DNA from: Costus lasius
Lineage: Eukaryota; Streptophyta; Magnoliopsida; Zingiberales; Costaceae
Reading direction: 5' to 3'
Assembly: GCA_027563935.2 (NCBI GenBank)
Contig: CM050453.2
Coordinates: forward strand, 12,542,001 to 12,606,000
Length of the DNA: 64,000 nt
Shown: positions 21,073-31,968 of the stretch, piece by piece
Layout: each line of letters opens with the position of its first letter
Numbering within the stretch: the first letter of the stretch is position 1
Notes under the pieces: generated by a model
Seen by the model: only the letters and a program-made list of their open reading frames with translations
Told to the model about the DNA's origin: nothing
Database searches by the model: none
Translations under genes and position numbers: made by a program

Positions 21073-22652
21073 TGATACGCACCACAAGTGCACGATGTTA
21101 TCGAAGTAATACAAAAGATATCGATCCCACAGGGAGCAAGGTGAGTACTAGAAAGTCTAATTTTTCGGAATCCAAGCTAATCGAATCGTGGTTTTTAGAA
21201 CTTTAAAAACTAAAATTAAGCAAAATCGTAAGCAAGAAATCAAACAACTACGGCAGGAAAATATATGAGAGAGAATATCAGGGCAAAGGTTTCCACCCCT
21301 CTGACGATCTGATATGCGCTATGAAATAAATAACGGTTATTTGGAATTACAAGTCTGCATAAGGAATCTACCCTATTGTACGAAGGTGCCCTCTTTCGAG
21401 TGAACACCCCGGTGTTTGCCTAGAGCGTCTCCTACTTTCACGGTAGACCGTTTTCGACAAACCCAATGGTTTCCGTGGTAGATTATGGATCCTCGAGCGA
21501 AGGGCAAGCACTTTCGCGTCAAGCCTTCACAAGATTCACATAGAGGTTTGGTCGTTACGGTCCTACTCTCATTATGAACCGTAACCATTATAGCATGATA
21601 ATACTTGGCCAGAGTACAAATCAAGAAATAAGTGCATCAAGTGAAATATGCTAAAGATATGATCTAAATAACAAAGTTAATACAAGAGTTGCATGTAGAG
21701 ATCATTAGAGGGCTTTAACCTAGCCCTGAAAATAGATTTACGCTACAACCATCGTCACAACGCTCAAAATTCTCTCTTTAATCATAGGAAAATCACTGAA
21801 AAAGGTTTCTAAGAGGAAAGAGACGATAAACCGAACGGAATAACCAATTATTGTTGAGTTCTGACACTCGAATCTCCGAAAATCGCCCCAAAGTCGCCTG
21901 TTCGCTGTCGACTTCCACCCTAGCCGCTTCGTCACCCTATTGCTCGATGATTAGGGCACTAAAATTAGGGCTTTTATATTCTGTCTATTCATCTTCGAGT
22001 CAGCTTTCCAAAAAATCCTCACTTGCTGAATTTGGACTTGAATCGGACCGGGAATTAGTGAAAGACCGAGTGGGGGTCGTACTGTTCCGATGCCTTCACG
22101 GGTGAACCCTGCGGGGTTTACCAGGTGGTGAAGTGCTCGGAGCAGATCTGTTGCGAAATAATCACAGGTGAACCCCGTGGGGTTCACCTACCAGTGAAAG
22201 CCTTGACGTATTTCTGTGTAGATATCTCCAGATGAGATCACGGGTGAACCCCATGGGGTTCACCTACCAGTGAAGTGTGCGGCAGCTTTCAGAAACTTTG
22301 ACATCATCGGTGAACCCCGTTGGGTTCACCAGGCAGTGACGCGCGCACTGAAATCCTTCCTTCGGCAAGATCACGGGTGAACCCCGTGGCCGTGAAGTCC
22401 AGAGAAGGCTCCGATTGAGCCCAAATTTTACGGGCAGCTTTGTCTTCTCATAAGGAATCACCCCATGCTTTTAGATTCTTAAAAAAGGCTTCAAAATTGG
22501 GTGATTTTACCTGAAATTCAATAAGACAGACGAAAAGTGAAGATTCTGAAGTTTTTAACTAAATAAGCTTTAAAGGAGTATAAAAACATTCAAATAGGCC
22601 TAAATTCATCATGGAATATCAGTAAAAATCACTACTAAAATGCAAGGCATCA
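21073..22652 (-). repeat. Element A right LTR (5' LTR in element order), 1,580 bp
   Basis: Matches the left LTR at 10319-11926. It is 28 bases shorter, partly from loss of a short tandem unit near 21555 and of GGGTTCACCT in the last palindrome. The minus-strand TATAAAAG box lies at about 21970-21980. Confidence 0.92.
22101..22389. repeat. Palindromic modules in U3 of element A (right LTR)
   Basis: Modules start at 22101, 22167, 22243, 22309 and 22376. The first four are 22 bp and near-palindromic (GGTGAACCCCGTGGGGTTCA core). The fifth has lost its right arm. Spacing is the same as in the left LTR. Confidence 0.8.
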
Positions 22653-22657
22653 CCATA

Positions 22658-22919
22658 CGTCAACAATGTCCCTCACCTCGGCAACATCATCGGATGTAAT
22701 CATCTTTTCTAAATCTTTTTCTATTTGTGGGTAAAGATTGTAAAGTTGACGATTTTTTTTTTGGATTGGTGAAGGCGTTTTGAGTGCCGATGTGTTTGCT
22801 CGGTATTGCCTGCTTCGAGAGTACAATACGATATATATCTGTGGCACAGATGAGTACGGGACGACCACGGAGACGAAGGCTATGGAGGAGAATTGCTCCC
22901 TGAAGGAGATTTGTGACAA
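22658..22919 (+). pseudogene. MetRS pseudogene copy 3, exon 1 right part and exon 2
   Basis: After the target duplication the exon resumes (CGTCAACAATGTCCCTCACC) and ends at the T|GT donor at 22695. Exon 2 is 22775-22919 with donor AA|GTGAGT. The exon 2 frame is open and close to the intact gene, with changes such as RGY to REY and ATETK to TTETK. The upstream TAG at about 10266 and the retrotransposon make the copy dead. Confidence 0.87.
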
Positions 22920-24164
22920 GTGAGTGAAATGATATGCCAGTATGCTAATTACGTCTGTGAAATCACTTATTACCTTTTAAATTCTATTACTGCTATTTCC
23001 TCATTCTTGCATTTCTAGTAATTGCTTAACATACACATTAATTAGTTAGTTTTCCTATGATGTTATTCAGTGTTTCATAAGTTGTCAAGGAACCTAAATT
23101 ATTTCTTACCACAATGCGGCATCACTTACAGCTATGTGCAATTCATTTATAGATAATATTTATATGCAATTAAATAAACATAATATCGATTTCATTAATT
23201 TGTAAACATACATTGATCCAATAAAAAATTTTATCCATTGGTAATGTCTTACACTACAAACTAGATTTCTTTGCATACGTTAATGATTAACTTTAAAATG
23301 TTGTTCACTACCTTGGAATTGGAACAAATCACCCTTGATTTTTTTGCAGTCATTAAAGTGATATGTTTGGTTTCACTTTTTATTATTCACCGTGAAAATA
23401 TCATCCCATTGGGGATGTAATATCCTCAATTAAGAATAACAGTATATAGTTTTCTTAGCTAACTACAATTTGTTGATCTTTGTTTGAGTTCATACAGTAA
23501 TAAAATTGTTCAGCACAAGTTTCTTTGTGGATTTATAGTTCATTACTTATTGATACATGCAAAAGCCTCAACAATGAGTAAATCTTTTAATATTTTATAA
23601 AAGTAATATTTCTATAAATATATACACATATCCATTATTTACTGTAATAATTAAGCACAAAATAAAATATGTACCAAAGTAAATATAAAATATCCGGTTT
23701 ATTAGTGAGTACTTGCCTGGTATATGTTTAGGTATAAGTTAGCAAATATATATCTTTCAACCAAAAACCATTAAGATAGTTCTCAATCCATATTACATGG
23801 TTTAATATTTTTAGTACTTGCACAATTGCTCTATTACATATGAATTTTTCCATTTGGTACAATCTTGTATCATCAGGTATGACACAAGCACACACCATGA
23901 CACAAGGTGGTTTCGATACTCTGGTTGTTAGCCGATGCATTTGAATGCACTGCTCATTTCGTAACAGTAACACTACTTTAGTCCATGCTTATTAAGTCAA
24001 ATAATAACCATAGTTACCCTTAAATTCTAGCCTCATATTTCTAGCTAGTCAAGTTTAATTTTTTAATTGCATAATTATGTTTAAATTTATATATCCTCAT
24101 TTTCCTCTTGAAATTAAAATGATTTATGATGCAAATATTATTAACTAGTGCAAATATTATTAAC
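22920..24164 (+). repeat. MetRS intron 2, copy 3
   Basis: Colinear with intron 2 of the intact gene, with one internal deletion near 23850. It ends at the same TATTATTAAC/TTTTATCC junction with spacer X as copy 2. Confidence 0.8.
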
Positions 24165-24560
24165 TTTTATCCTGGAGCACTCAGCTACCAGCTCAATCAA
24201 GGTAACCCTTGAGGGACAAATTAAGGTAACTCTTGGCTGATTGCCATGATTCTGGTCCTGTTGAAAAGATAAACTAGACTGGTTGTATTATACTATATTG
24301 TATTCATTCATGTGTTTTTTTGATAATGGCTTGGAGATTGGGGGTAGGAGAAATGATAGTTTTGGTCTATAGTTGTGACTCGAGTGTAACGAGTCAGTGT
24401 GTATATTAAATTCCATGGCTTTGGCTTTAGGGGTAAATGCTTTCAATCTGTTGGATGTTTGTGATATAAAAGTATTATAATAATCTTTTATTGTTCCTAT
24501 AGCAACACTCTGTTGTAAGCATGAGTTTCATCTATTGCTTCAATATTTTGTTTTTTTGGT
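24165..24560 (+). repeat. Spacer X, copy 2 (truncated)
   Basis: Matches 8631-9040. It breaks off at TTTTGTTTTTTTGGTGG. A stretch of about 30 bases ending TTGGTGGTTCTTATCACAC is then repeated at once, before the MetRS exon 7-9 segment begins. Confidence 0.7.
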
Positions 24561-24633
24561 GGTTCTTATCACACTAAAGTACCATCATTTTGTTTTTTTG
24601 GTGGTTCTTATCACACCCAGGAAATATAGCCTT

Positions 24634-26418
24634 CACGGGTTGATTCGGATGGGTATTTGAAACCATGGGAGATTGTACATTTGAAATATGAGTGACGCCT
24701 CATTTTATATTCTAGGTAATGTTTCCTTCTACACTACTTGGGGCTGGTGAACGGTGGACCATGATGAGGACCATCAGTGTTACTGAGTATCTAAATTATG
24801 AAGCAGGTGAAATTCTTTCCTTTTAGTTATTTATTTATATTAATGAACGGGTCCTTGTTGTGGAATATTTTTTCTTGTAGAATGTAGGCTAAATCTCTGC
24901 ATTCTCTCTTTTATACATATGTATGTACATACGTGTAGGCACATATTAGGTCCCTACATATCTGGAAAGCTTAAACAGTTAGGAAAAGACCCAATTTATG
25001 TATTTGTAATTTAATACTTCCTTACAATCAAGCTACTAACTTTGAACGAGAAAATTGAAACACTCTTGTTACTTATGAATAAACTGGTAGCTGGCTTCAT
25101 CTCTTTTTGTTAAGCTTGTTGTGAACCGACCCTTCAATGTTGTTTCCATCAAATGGTCTGTTCCAACTCTCACATCGCCTAGTTTCCTCAGACTGCATCA
25201 TCCCTACCACGGTACCATCTGCTTCTCCTCATCCAGTATCTCGCTGTTGCCATAGTTGGTCTGCTGCATTATTGAGAAGTCCAAATAACCTATTAGGTTT
25301 TTTGGATATTTAGTTTTCTACATCTGAAGGCCATAACTACTGAAAAAATTTCTACTTCAGATGCTCGCATTCAATTTAGACTCATAACCTATTTAGTTCT
25401 GAATGTTGATTATTCCAAAGCATAACCAATAGCTCGATCTTCATTATTCCCTGACTCTGCTTTTCATTTGTGATGAAATTTTTTATTTGCTGCTCCTTTG
25501 GCATGAATTACTATGTTTTTTTTGGTATAGGCATGAATTACTATGTTGATTGGCCTAAAATTGCACTTCACTGAATGTCTTATCTTCTAGTATACTTTTC
25601 TTTCAGAAAGTAATTGTGTAACAAATCATATCCCATGTAATAGTACGGGATCCATGATAGTTATCTAGTAACTTTTTTTGTTTTAGTTGTTCATTCAATT
25701 TATTTAGCATGGTTATTGTTTGATAAACTTTATTTGCAATATTCAGTATGATACTATTGTGTTAGTTTATACTTCCGTGCTCAGTATTTTCTAGTTTATC
25801 ATCTTGAATGTTTTGCACGTATTTCTGTCTGTATAAAGTGAATACATTGAAGGTCTTTTTTTACTTTGTACATGACATGATGTGGAATCTTTAGCTTATA
25901 TCTCTTTATACTGTGTAGGGAAGTTTTCTAAGAGCAAGGGAATTGGAGTCTTTGGTAATGATGCCAAAGATACAAAAATTCCTCCTGGAGTATGGAGATA
26001 TTATTTGTCGACAAATAGGCCTGAGGTAAGTTATAGTCTTATAGTTAAGATTATATTTTCTTTTAGCACTTATTACTATATGATTATAGTTCTGATTGCT
26101 CTCTATGGATTAGGTTTCAGACACATTGTTTACATGGGCAGACTTGCAGGCTAAACTGAATTCAGAGTTGCTGAATAACTTGGGCAATTTTGTCAATCGT
26201 GTATTAAGCTTTATTGCCAAACCAGAAGGTTAGAAATTCCCTAAATATTGCAATCAGTTATACTTTATCTCGTTACATGGTTTGTATTTCACACTATGAT
26301 ACTTGTTTATGCAAATGAATGATAGTATGTTCTCTTTGTGTAAAAATTCAATCATAAAAGTTCTGGAAGTACAAGGTAGATGAGGATTAAAAAAAAAAAC
26401 TAGATTTCAGTTAGTCTG
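24634..26418 (+). pseudogene. MetRS partial copy: exons 7-9 with introns
   Basis: This segment is colinear with 60355-62145 of the intact gene. Exon 7 is 24716-24806, exon 8 is 25919-26025 and exon 9 is 26114-26228. All keep their splice ends and frames. It includes the KMSKS-like loop KFSKSKG and the [20 protein letters not shown] block. Changes include GTGERW to GAGERW, PPEVW to PPGVW and LLTNRPE to LSTNRPE. It lacks exons 3-6 and everything after exon 9. It is cut at 26418 by a Ty3/Gypsy LTR. It carries no start region, so it is a pseudogene fragment. Confidence 0.9.
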
Positions 26419-26437
26419 TGATGCAGGAGCATACAAC

Positions 26438-27391
26438 ATGAAAGAAGGGGAAAATCTGGCCCCGATGGTGCGCCAAAAATTTTTCACGGAAAGTTCCTCG
26501 GGGTACCCAGCGACGGAAGCCACGCCCCGTGAGTCATGCGGACAACTACCCGATTCAGGGGTGGCTTCACATGCACAAGTCCGACTTTCCACAGAAAGCT
26601 CCTCGGGCTACCCCGCGAAGAAGACCACACCCCATGAGTCCTGCGGACAACTACCGGGTGCACAAGTCCGATTTTCCACAGAAAGTTTCTCGGGGTACCC
26701 AGCGACGAAAATCACGCCCCGTGATTCTTACAGACAGCTGCCCGATGCACAAGTTCGGTTTTCCACAGAAAGTTCCTCGAGGTACCCAGCGACGAAAACC
26801 TCGCCCTGTGGGTCCTGCGGACAGCTACCTGATTCAGAGGCGGCTTCACATACGCAAGTTAAGTTTTCCACAGAAAGTTCCTCGGGGTACCCAGTGATGA
26901 AAACCTGGCCCCGAGAGTCCTGCAGACAACTACATGAAGGTTCACAAGCACAAGTCAGGTTTCCCACAAAAAGTTCCTCGGGGTACCCAGCGACTAAAGA
27001 CACGCCCCGAGTAAAATGCCACGGGCAGGCCGTGACTCCCCCTGAAACTGCAGATATACCCCGTCGACCCCGCTTCGACGTCCACAACCCTCTGTACCAT
27101 GTTGAACCATCCATGGAGGACCCGAAGAAACCCAACAAGGTGGTTATTCGGCGATCCCAACGCCCATCTCACCCACCGGACCGCTTCGTGGGTGTTATCA
27201 GCCCACTCTCTATCGACACCGAAGTAATCCGGTCCAAGGACGCTACAAGCCAATCCCCGAAGAGCCTAATTCCAGATGGGCCTCACAACCACATCAGCAA
27301 CATGGCCCAAGAGAAGGCCGCGACGATCGTTACGCAGCCCAGTACTTCGAAATTATGCTGCTTTGTCGCGATGTGCTCCGAGCGCGTCTAA
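26438..27391 (+). other. LTR ORF with six in-frame repeats (317 codons)
   Basis: An open frame lies inside the U3 of element B. Six repeats of the type FSTESSSGYPATKTTPRESC follow each other with unit lengths of 35, 29, 29, 35 and 32 residues, all whole codons. The rest is proline- and charge-rich (PRRPRFDVHNPLYHVEPSME). The opposite strand is also open across much of the repeat, which suggests composition rather than coding. There is no similarity I can name. It is described here as a repeat array with a long ORF, not as a gene. Confidence 0.4.
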
Positions 27392-27563
27392 CCGTCGTAG
27401 CAGCCACCTCGTACACTGAAGAATCAAAGGACCTGCGCCCCTGCAGTAGTAGATGGTAGTTGGTAGGATTATATTCTATTTTGTCTTTTTGTGGTAGCTT
27501 GACCACTTTTTGGTTGTTAGTTGTTGAGATGCTGTCCTTTTTGTCTTGTCTACCCCTCCTTAT

Positions 27564-27573
27564 CTTATAAAAG
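27564..27573 (+). promoter_or_regulatory. TATA box of element B LTR
   Basis: CTTATAAAAG, followed about 30 bases later by a CATTCTCCCTTAGC initiator-like region. A clear plant TATA box in the expected place between U3 repeats and the leader. Confidence 0.7.
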
Positions 27574-28161
27574 AGAGGGGCTGGCCAGCATTCTCCCTTA
27601 GCTCTCTTAGAGGTAGAGTTCTCTTGGTGAGCAAGAGTGCCTCCAGCTTGTGTGGAAGACGAAGTAGCTTCGTCTTCAAAGTTTGTAAGAGTCGGCGACT
27701 GGTGTCTCGACTCGAAGTGTTTCCTGCTTTTCGAGAAGTAAATCCCACCGTTCCGGGTGGGTCAGGTTCGCCTGTTTCTAGACATTCTTTCTGTGTTGAG
27801 TTTCTTTCGCCCTCTCACCCACGAGCATCCGAGCGTCGGAGTCATGGACGGTTTCCCTGTTCGTTGGTTTGTTCGCAGGTGCATAGGCACGCGAGCTGAC
27901 CTCGCGATCCGCAAACCCTGTTCGTGCTGTGCTTAAAATTGCTCTAGAGGTTAGTGAGTGAATTTCAGTAATTTTGGGTGCCGTTGGATTTCTCTCGCAT
28001 TAGTATTGCTTCGAAATGAATTCGCGCTGATTTTTCGTGTTTCTTGCTATACTTTCCGAGCGATTTGACTTCCCTCGTCTCAAGACCCTCTCACGATTTT
28101 TGTGCATTGTGTAAACACCGTAGAGTACGGGACCAACCCTCTTATAGTAGCTGCATCATTT

Positions 28162-28173
28162 TGGTATCAGAGC
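28162..28173 (+). promoter_or_regulatory. Element B primer binding site (tRNA-iMet type)
   Basis: TGGTATCAGAGC lies three bases after the LTR end. This is the standard site complementary to the 3' end of initiator tRNA-Met in plant Ty3/Gypsy and Copia elements. It is not a tRNA gene. Confidence 0.85.
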
Positions 28174-28276
28174 AAGGTTGTGCGACCAATCTTCATTATT
28201 CACGCGATCCATACTTAGTCATATTTCTGCACGTTTTCAGCATTTCTCTGCATCTTGCGTTTCCCCTTGTTTGTGC

Positions 28277-31200
28277 ATGGTGACCACAAGGTCGCAAGTT
28301 ATGTCGTCCCAATTTCCAGAAACTATCCCTGAAACCCAAGTGTCGGTCCCACCCTCGGAAGGGAGTAGAATCCACGTAGAATCTTTGGCTGCGCTTGAAG
28401 TGCGTGTAGATGCCAAGTTAGATGCGCTGTCCGCGCGCTTGGAATCCCACGAAGGGAATACAAGCGCGATGTTTCAGCAAATTATGGTTGGGATCCATAG
28501 CCTCGCAAGTCGCCCTGAGCCATCGGAGCATAGACACTCCAACCCGGTTAACCCACCTCCGTCCGCAAACCCAGCCCCACCGACTAGAGAGTTGCCACTG
28601 ATGACTGCGCCCCTGCGGCTGCGAGTCTTCAAGGATGAGTCCGGTCACCTGCGACCTCATGAGGTCCAGGGGGACCTAGGTTATGGGGATGAACCCCTGG
28701 ATGAGGATGACGTGTGGGCCGCACAGGGGTCCCAACCTAATGGTCGCTTTGGACATGCTTGGGCCGGGCAAAGGGGCCCAACCCGACACCACGTAGAGCG
28801 ACCTCGCTTGGAGGACGATTTCACTCGCTACATTCGGAACACCCCCGTGCTCTTTGCGGGTGGTCTCGACCCGTCATGATTCCTCGATTGGGTCGCGTCT
28901 GTCGACTCTTACTTTGACCTTAGTAACTGGCCTCCCCACTCGCGTGTTAGGTATGTGCCCACCTTGCTCGAAGGCCATGCGCGTTTGCATTGGGCAAACG
29001 TGGAGCGCCAAAATGCACAGCAAGCCCTTCCTCCCATCACCACTTGGGAAGAAATGAGTTATCACCTCCGCGAGCGATACGTACCCCCCCTCCTATAGGC
29101 AGCATCTCCTGGATCAGTATAGTAGCCTACACCAAGGATCGGGTACCGTCGAGGAATATCGTCTCACCTTTGAAATGCTACAACTCCGGTGTAACTTACA
29201 GGAGGACCCCGAGCTAGTTTTGTCGAAGTTTAGGAATGGTCTCTGCGCGGATATCCGTCCGCCTTACCCACGTATAGCTCAGAGACGTTCGACCAGACCT
29301 TCCAGCACACTCGCGATATTGAGCATGACCTTAGGGCTGCGCTTAGGCGCAGCGAGTCCGGACCCCCTAGGTGCCATCATTTGGGCGGGCCTCCTCATGC
29401 TCACCCTCGACCCGAGCGCCATGAGTCTTGTTCCAACCCACAGCCCGCGCCGGCAACCCATCACTCCCCTAGGCGTTCAGCCCCCGAGGCCCCCTCTTCT
29501 TGCCCTACTTGGGAGGAGAAGGGGAAGGCCCCACTTGTCGGCCCGCCTAGTCGAGTCAACTGTTACAATTGCCTACAGCCGGGCCATCTATCCCGCGACT
29601 GCCCTAAAAAGTCCGCCACCGCAGACAAGACCCCCGCCCGTGTCGCCACTATCACCCGCGAGCTTGCGGAGCACGATGTTGATGCCGAGTGCTACACTAG
29701 TGGTGAAAAGTCGGGTCACCCCACACTTGCGGTTGTGCGGTGCACCTTTGTCCATACCCCACCCTCCGAGGATTGGAGGCATACGAGCATCTTCACGACT
29801 TACATCAAGTGCAACGGGCACTTATGTAAGATCGTCATCGACGGTGGAGGTAGTTTTAATGTGGTCTCTTGGACCGCAATCACCCGTTTCGGTCTTCCCC
29901 TTGAACCTCACCCGAAGCCATACTCGATCGCATGGGTTGACACGTCGAGTCTTCCAGTTACCCACCGATGCCAGGTCCCCATCGCTTTTGGGGACTACCG
30001 CGAGAAAGTGTGGTGTGACATGGCGGCTATGGATGTCGCCCACGTCCTCTTAGGATGCCCATGGCTATATGATAAGGACGTAGTCCACTACGGCCGGTCG
30101 AACACTTATGTGTTTGACCACAACGACCAGAAAATCCGTTTGATCCCGACCCCACCTAAGGAGCTACGCGCTTCCACCTCCAAGGGTGTGGTTGTCCCTC
30201 CGTCGGTTGCCACTCTGGCCCCAATTGTAGTGTCCCTCATGCGGGCCTCCACGCTTATGCGTGAGGCCACCGAGTCCAAGGTTGTCTATGCCCTAATGGT
30301 GAGCGAGTCCTTGGGTGCCCCTCCTCCCTTAGATGAGGAGCGTCCCCCGGAGATCGCAGCCCTCTTGACCGAGTTCTCCGACATCAGCCCGGAGGACTTA
30401 CCCCATGGACTCCCTCCGAGTAGGGAGATACAACATGCCATTGATCTTGTCCCGGGAGCACCCCTTCCCAACTTACCCCATCACCGTTTAAATCCCACTG
30501 AACACGCTGAACTGCAACGTCAAGTGGATGAACTCCTCACCAAGGGGTACATCCGTGAGAGTCTAAGTCCCTGCGCGGTGCCCGCCTTACTCACGCCCAA
30601 GAAGGATGGGTCGTGGCGTATGTGCATTGACAGCTGCACCATCAATAGGATTACCGTCAAGTATAGGTTCCCCATACCTAGGCTTGATGACATGTTGGAC
30701 TTAGTCTCTGGTGCGTCGTGGTTTTCCAAACTTGATCTTCATAGCAGATATCACCAAGTCCGAATCCGCGAAGGTGATGAATGGAAGACCGCATTCAAGA
30801 CTAAGGATGGTCTTTACGAGTGGCTCGTCATGCCATTCGGGTTGTCTAACGCCCCGTCCACATTTATGCGCCTCATGACCCAAGTTCTCAAGCCCTACAT
30901 GGGCAAGTTCCTGGTCGTCTACTTTGACGACATTCTAATTTTTAGTCGGTCCCGAGAGGAGCAATTGGAGCATCTTCGCTCCACCTTTGACCTCCTACGG
31001 AAGGAGTGCATCTTCCTTAACACGAAGAAGTGCGCCTTCATGACAAATCGAGTCCACTTCCTGGGTTACATCGTTTCGGATGAGGGTCTTTTTGTTGACC
31101 CGGCTAAAGTTGAAGCCATCCGACATTGGCCCGAACCCCGCACAGTATCCGAGGTCCGCAGCTTTTTGGGCCTCGCGGGCTTTTACCACCGTTTCATTCG

Positions 31201-31968
31201 GGGTTTCAGCACGATTGCATCCCCGCTGACCCAACGTCTGTCCAAGGACGACTTTGAGAGGACCACAGCCACTCAACGTGCCTTCGATGCCCTTAGGGAT
31301 GCCATCACGACCGCACCTGTCTTGCACCTCCCGAACTACTCCAAAGTCTTTGAGGTTCCTTGCGACGCCTCGGGTACTGGGATCGGAGGTACCCTTAGCC
31401 AAGAAGGCCACCTTGTCGCCTTTTTTTGCGAGAAGTTGAACGATGTCCGGTAGCGTTATTCGACCTACGACAAGGAGTTTTATCCCATCGTTTAGTCGCT
31501 TCGTCAGTGGAGGCACTACCTCCTCCACCGCGAGTTTGTCTTGTACAGCGACCATCAAGCCTTGTCTTTCCTTAGTGCCCAGAAGAAATTGGGCGCCCGC
31601 CATGACAAGTGGGTCGAGTACTTGCAACAGTACTCCTTTGTGATCAATCACAAGGCGAGTAAGGAGAATGTCATCGCGGACGCTCTGAGTCACGTTCGCA
31701 CCCTTCTATGTGTGATGCGCATCCGCATCAACACCTTTGACCACGTCAAGGAGGAGTACGCCATGTGCTCGACTTCGGTTCCATCCACACTTCCTTGACT
31801 GAGTCCCCCGACCCCGAGTCCCCCTATCAATTGTGTGAATGCTATCTTTTCTTGGGGAACCGCTTGTGCATTCCCTGCTCATCGCTTCGAGATCATCTTT
31901 TGCTCGAGTTACACGCAGGTGGTGTCGCCGGCCATCACGGCCCTCCCTCCGCCGGGACGTTGAGCGTA
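28277..31968 (+). pseudogene. Element B gag-pol (decayed, integrase truncated)
   Basis: Gag starts at ATG 28277 (MVTTRSQVMSSQF). It is broken by a TGA at 28877 (DPS*FLDW), an extra C in the run near 29088 and another frame change near 29280. The CCHC knuckle is CYNCLQPGHLSRDC. Protease shows IDGGGSFNVVS. RT has WRMCIDSCTINRITVKYRFP, FSKLDLHSRYHQVRI, LVMPFGLSNAPSTFM and an intact YFDDILIFS. RNase H has VPCDASGTGIGG and LYSDHQALSFL. TAG stops replace glutamine-like positions at 31451 and 31493. The end is out of frame and shows the integrase zinc-binding lead (YLFLGNRLCIP, LHAGGVAGHHG), then stops at 31968. Typical plant Ty3/Gypsy, chromovirus-like by its RT, though I do not fix the lineage. 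Confidence 0.9.

Larger units (their letters stand above)
10319..22652 (-). mobile_element. Athila-like Ty3/Gypsy LTR retrotransposon (element A)
   Basis: A 12.3 kb element, transcribed on the minus strand, sits in MetRS copy 3 exon 1 with a CCATA target duplication (10314-10318 and 22653-22657). The LTRs begin TGATACGCA and end GCATCA as read on the plus strand. In element order (right to left) it has 5' LTR, a primer site GTTTTTGGTGCCGTTGCCGGGG, gag, protease, reverse transcriptase, RNase H, integrase, a long 3' non-coding part, a polypurine area and 3' LTR. A 2.06 kb solo LTR is nested between RT and RNase H. Gag, protease and pol all have stops and frameshifts, so it is dead. Confidence 0.93.
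26419..28158 (+). repeat. Element B left LTR (1,740 bp)
   Basis: Begins TGATGCA and ends TGCATCA (7-bp inverted ends), directly before the primer site. The first 600 bases hold six imperfect repeats, followed by an A/C-rich stretch, the TATA box and a putative R/U5 region rich in CTCTCTTAGAGG-type sequence. The second LTR is absent. Confidence 0.82.
26419..31968 (+). mobile_element. Truncated Ty3/Gypsy retrotransposon (element B)
   Basis: Plus-strand element inserted in the MetRS exon 7-9 copy. It has a 1,740 bp left LTR (TGATGCAG...CTGCATCA), a primer site TGGTATCAGAGC, gag with one CCHC knuckle, protease, RT, RNase H, and only the first part of integrase. The right half of integrase and the right LTR are missing. 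At 31969 an Athila-like LTR begins. No target duplication can be checked. Confidence 0.88.

Noticed and set aside
4792..26418. MetRS exon copies as alternative first exons of one large gene
   Set aside because: Exon 1 and exon 2 recur together with the same splice phases, two copies carry a frameshift or stop, and LTR elements lie between. Duplication is the simpler explanation.
28162..28173. tRNA-like sequence TGGTATCAGAGC
   Set aside because: It is the primer binding site after an LTR, not a tRNA gene; no cloverleaf can be drawn.
30995..31693. 232-codon ORF on the minus strand
   Set aside because: It is antisense to the RT/RNase H region of element B. The plus-strand protein is clearly recognisable.
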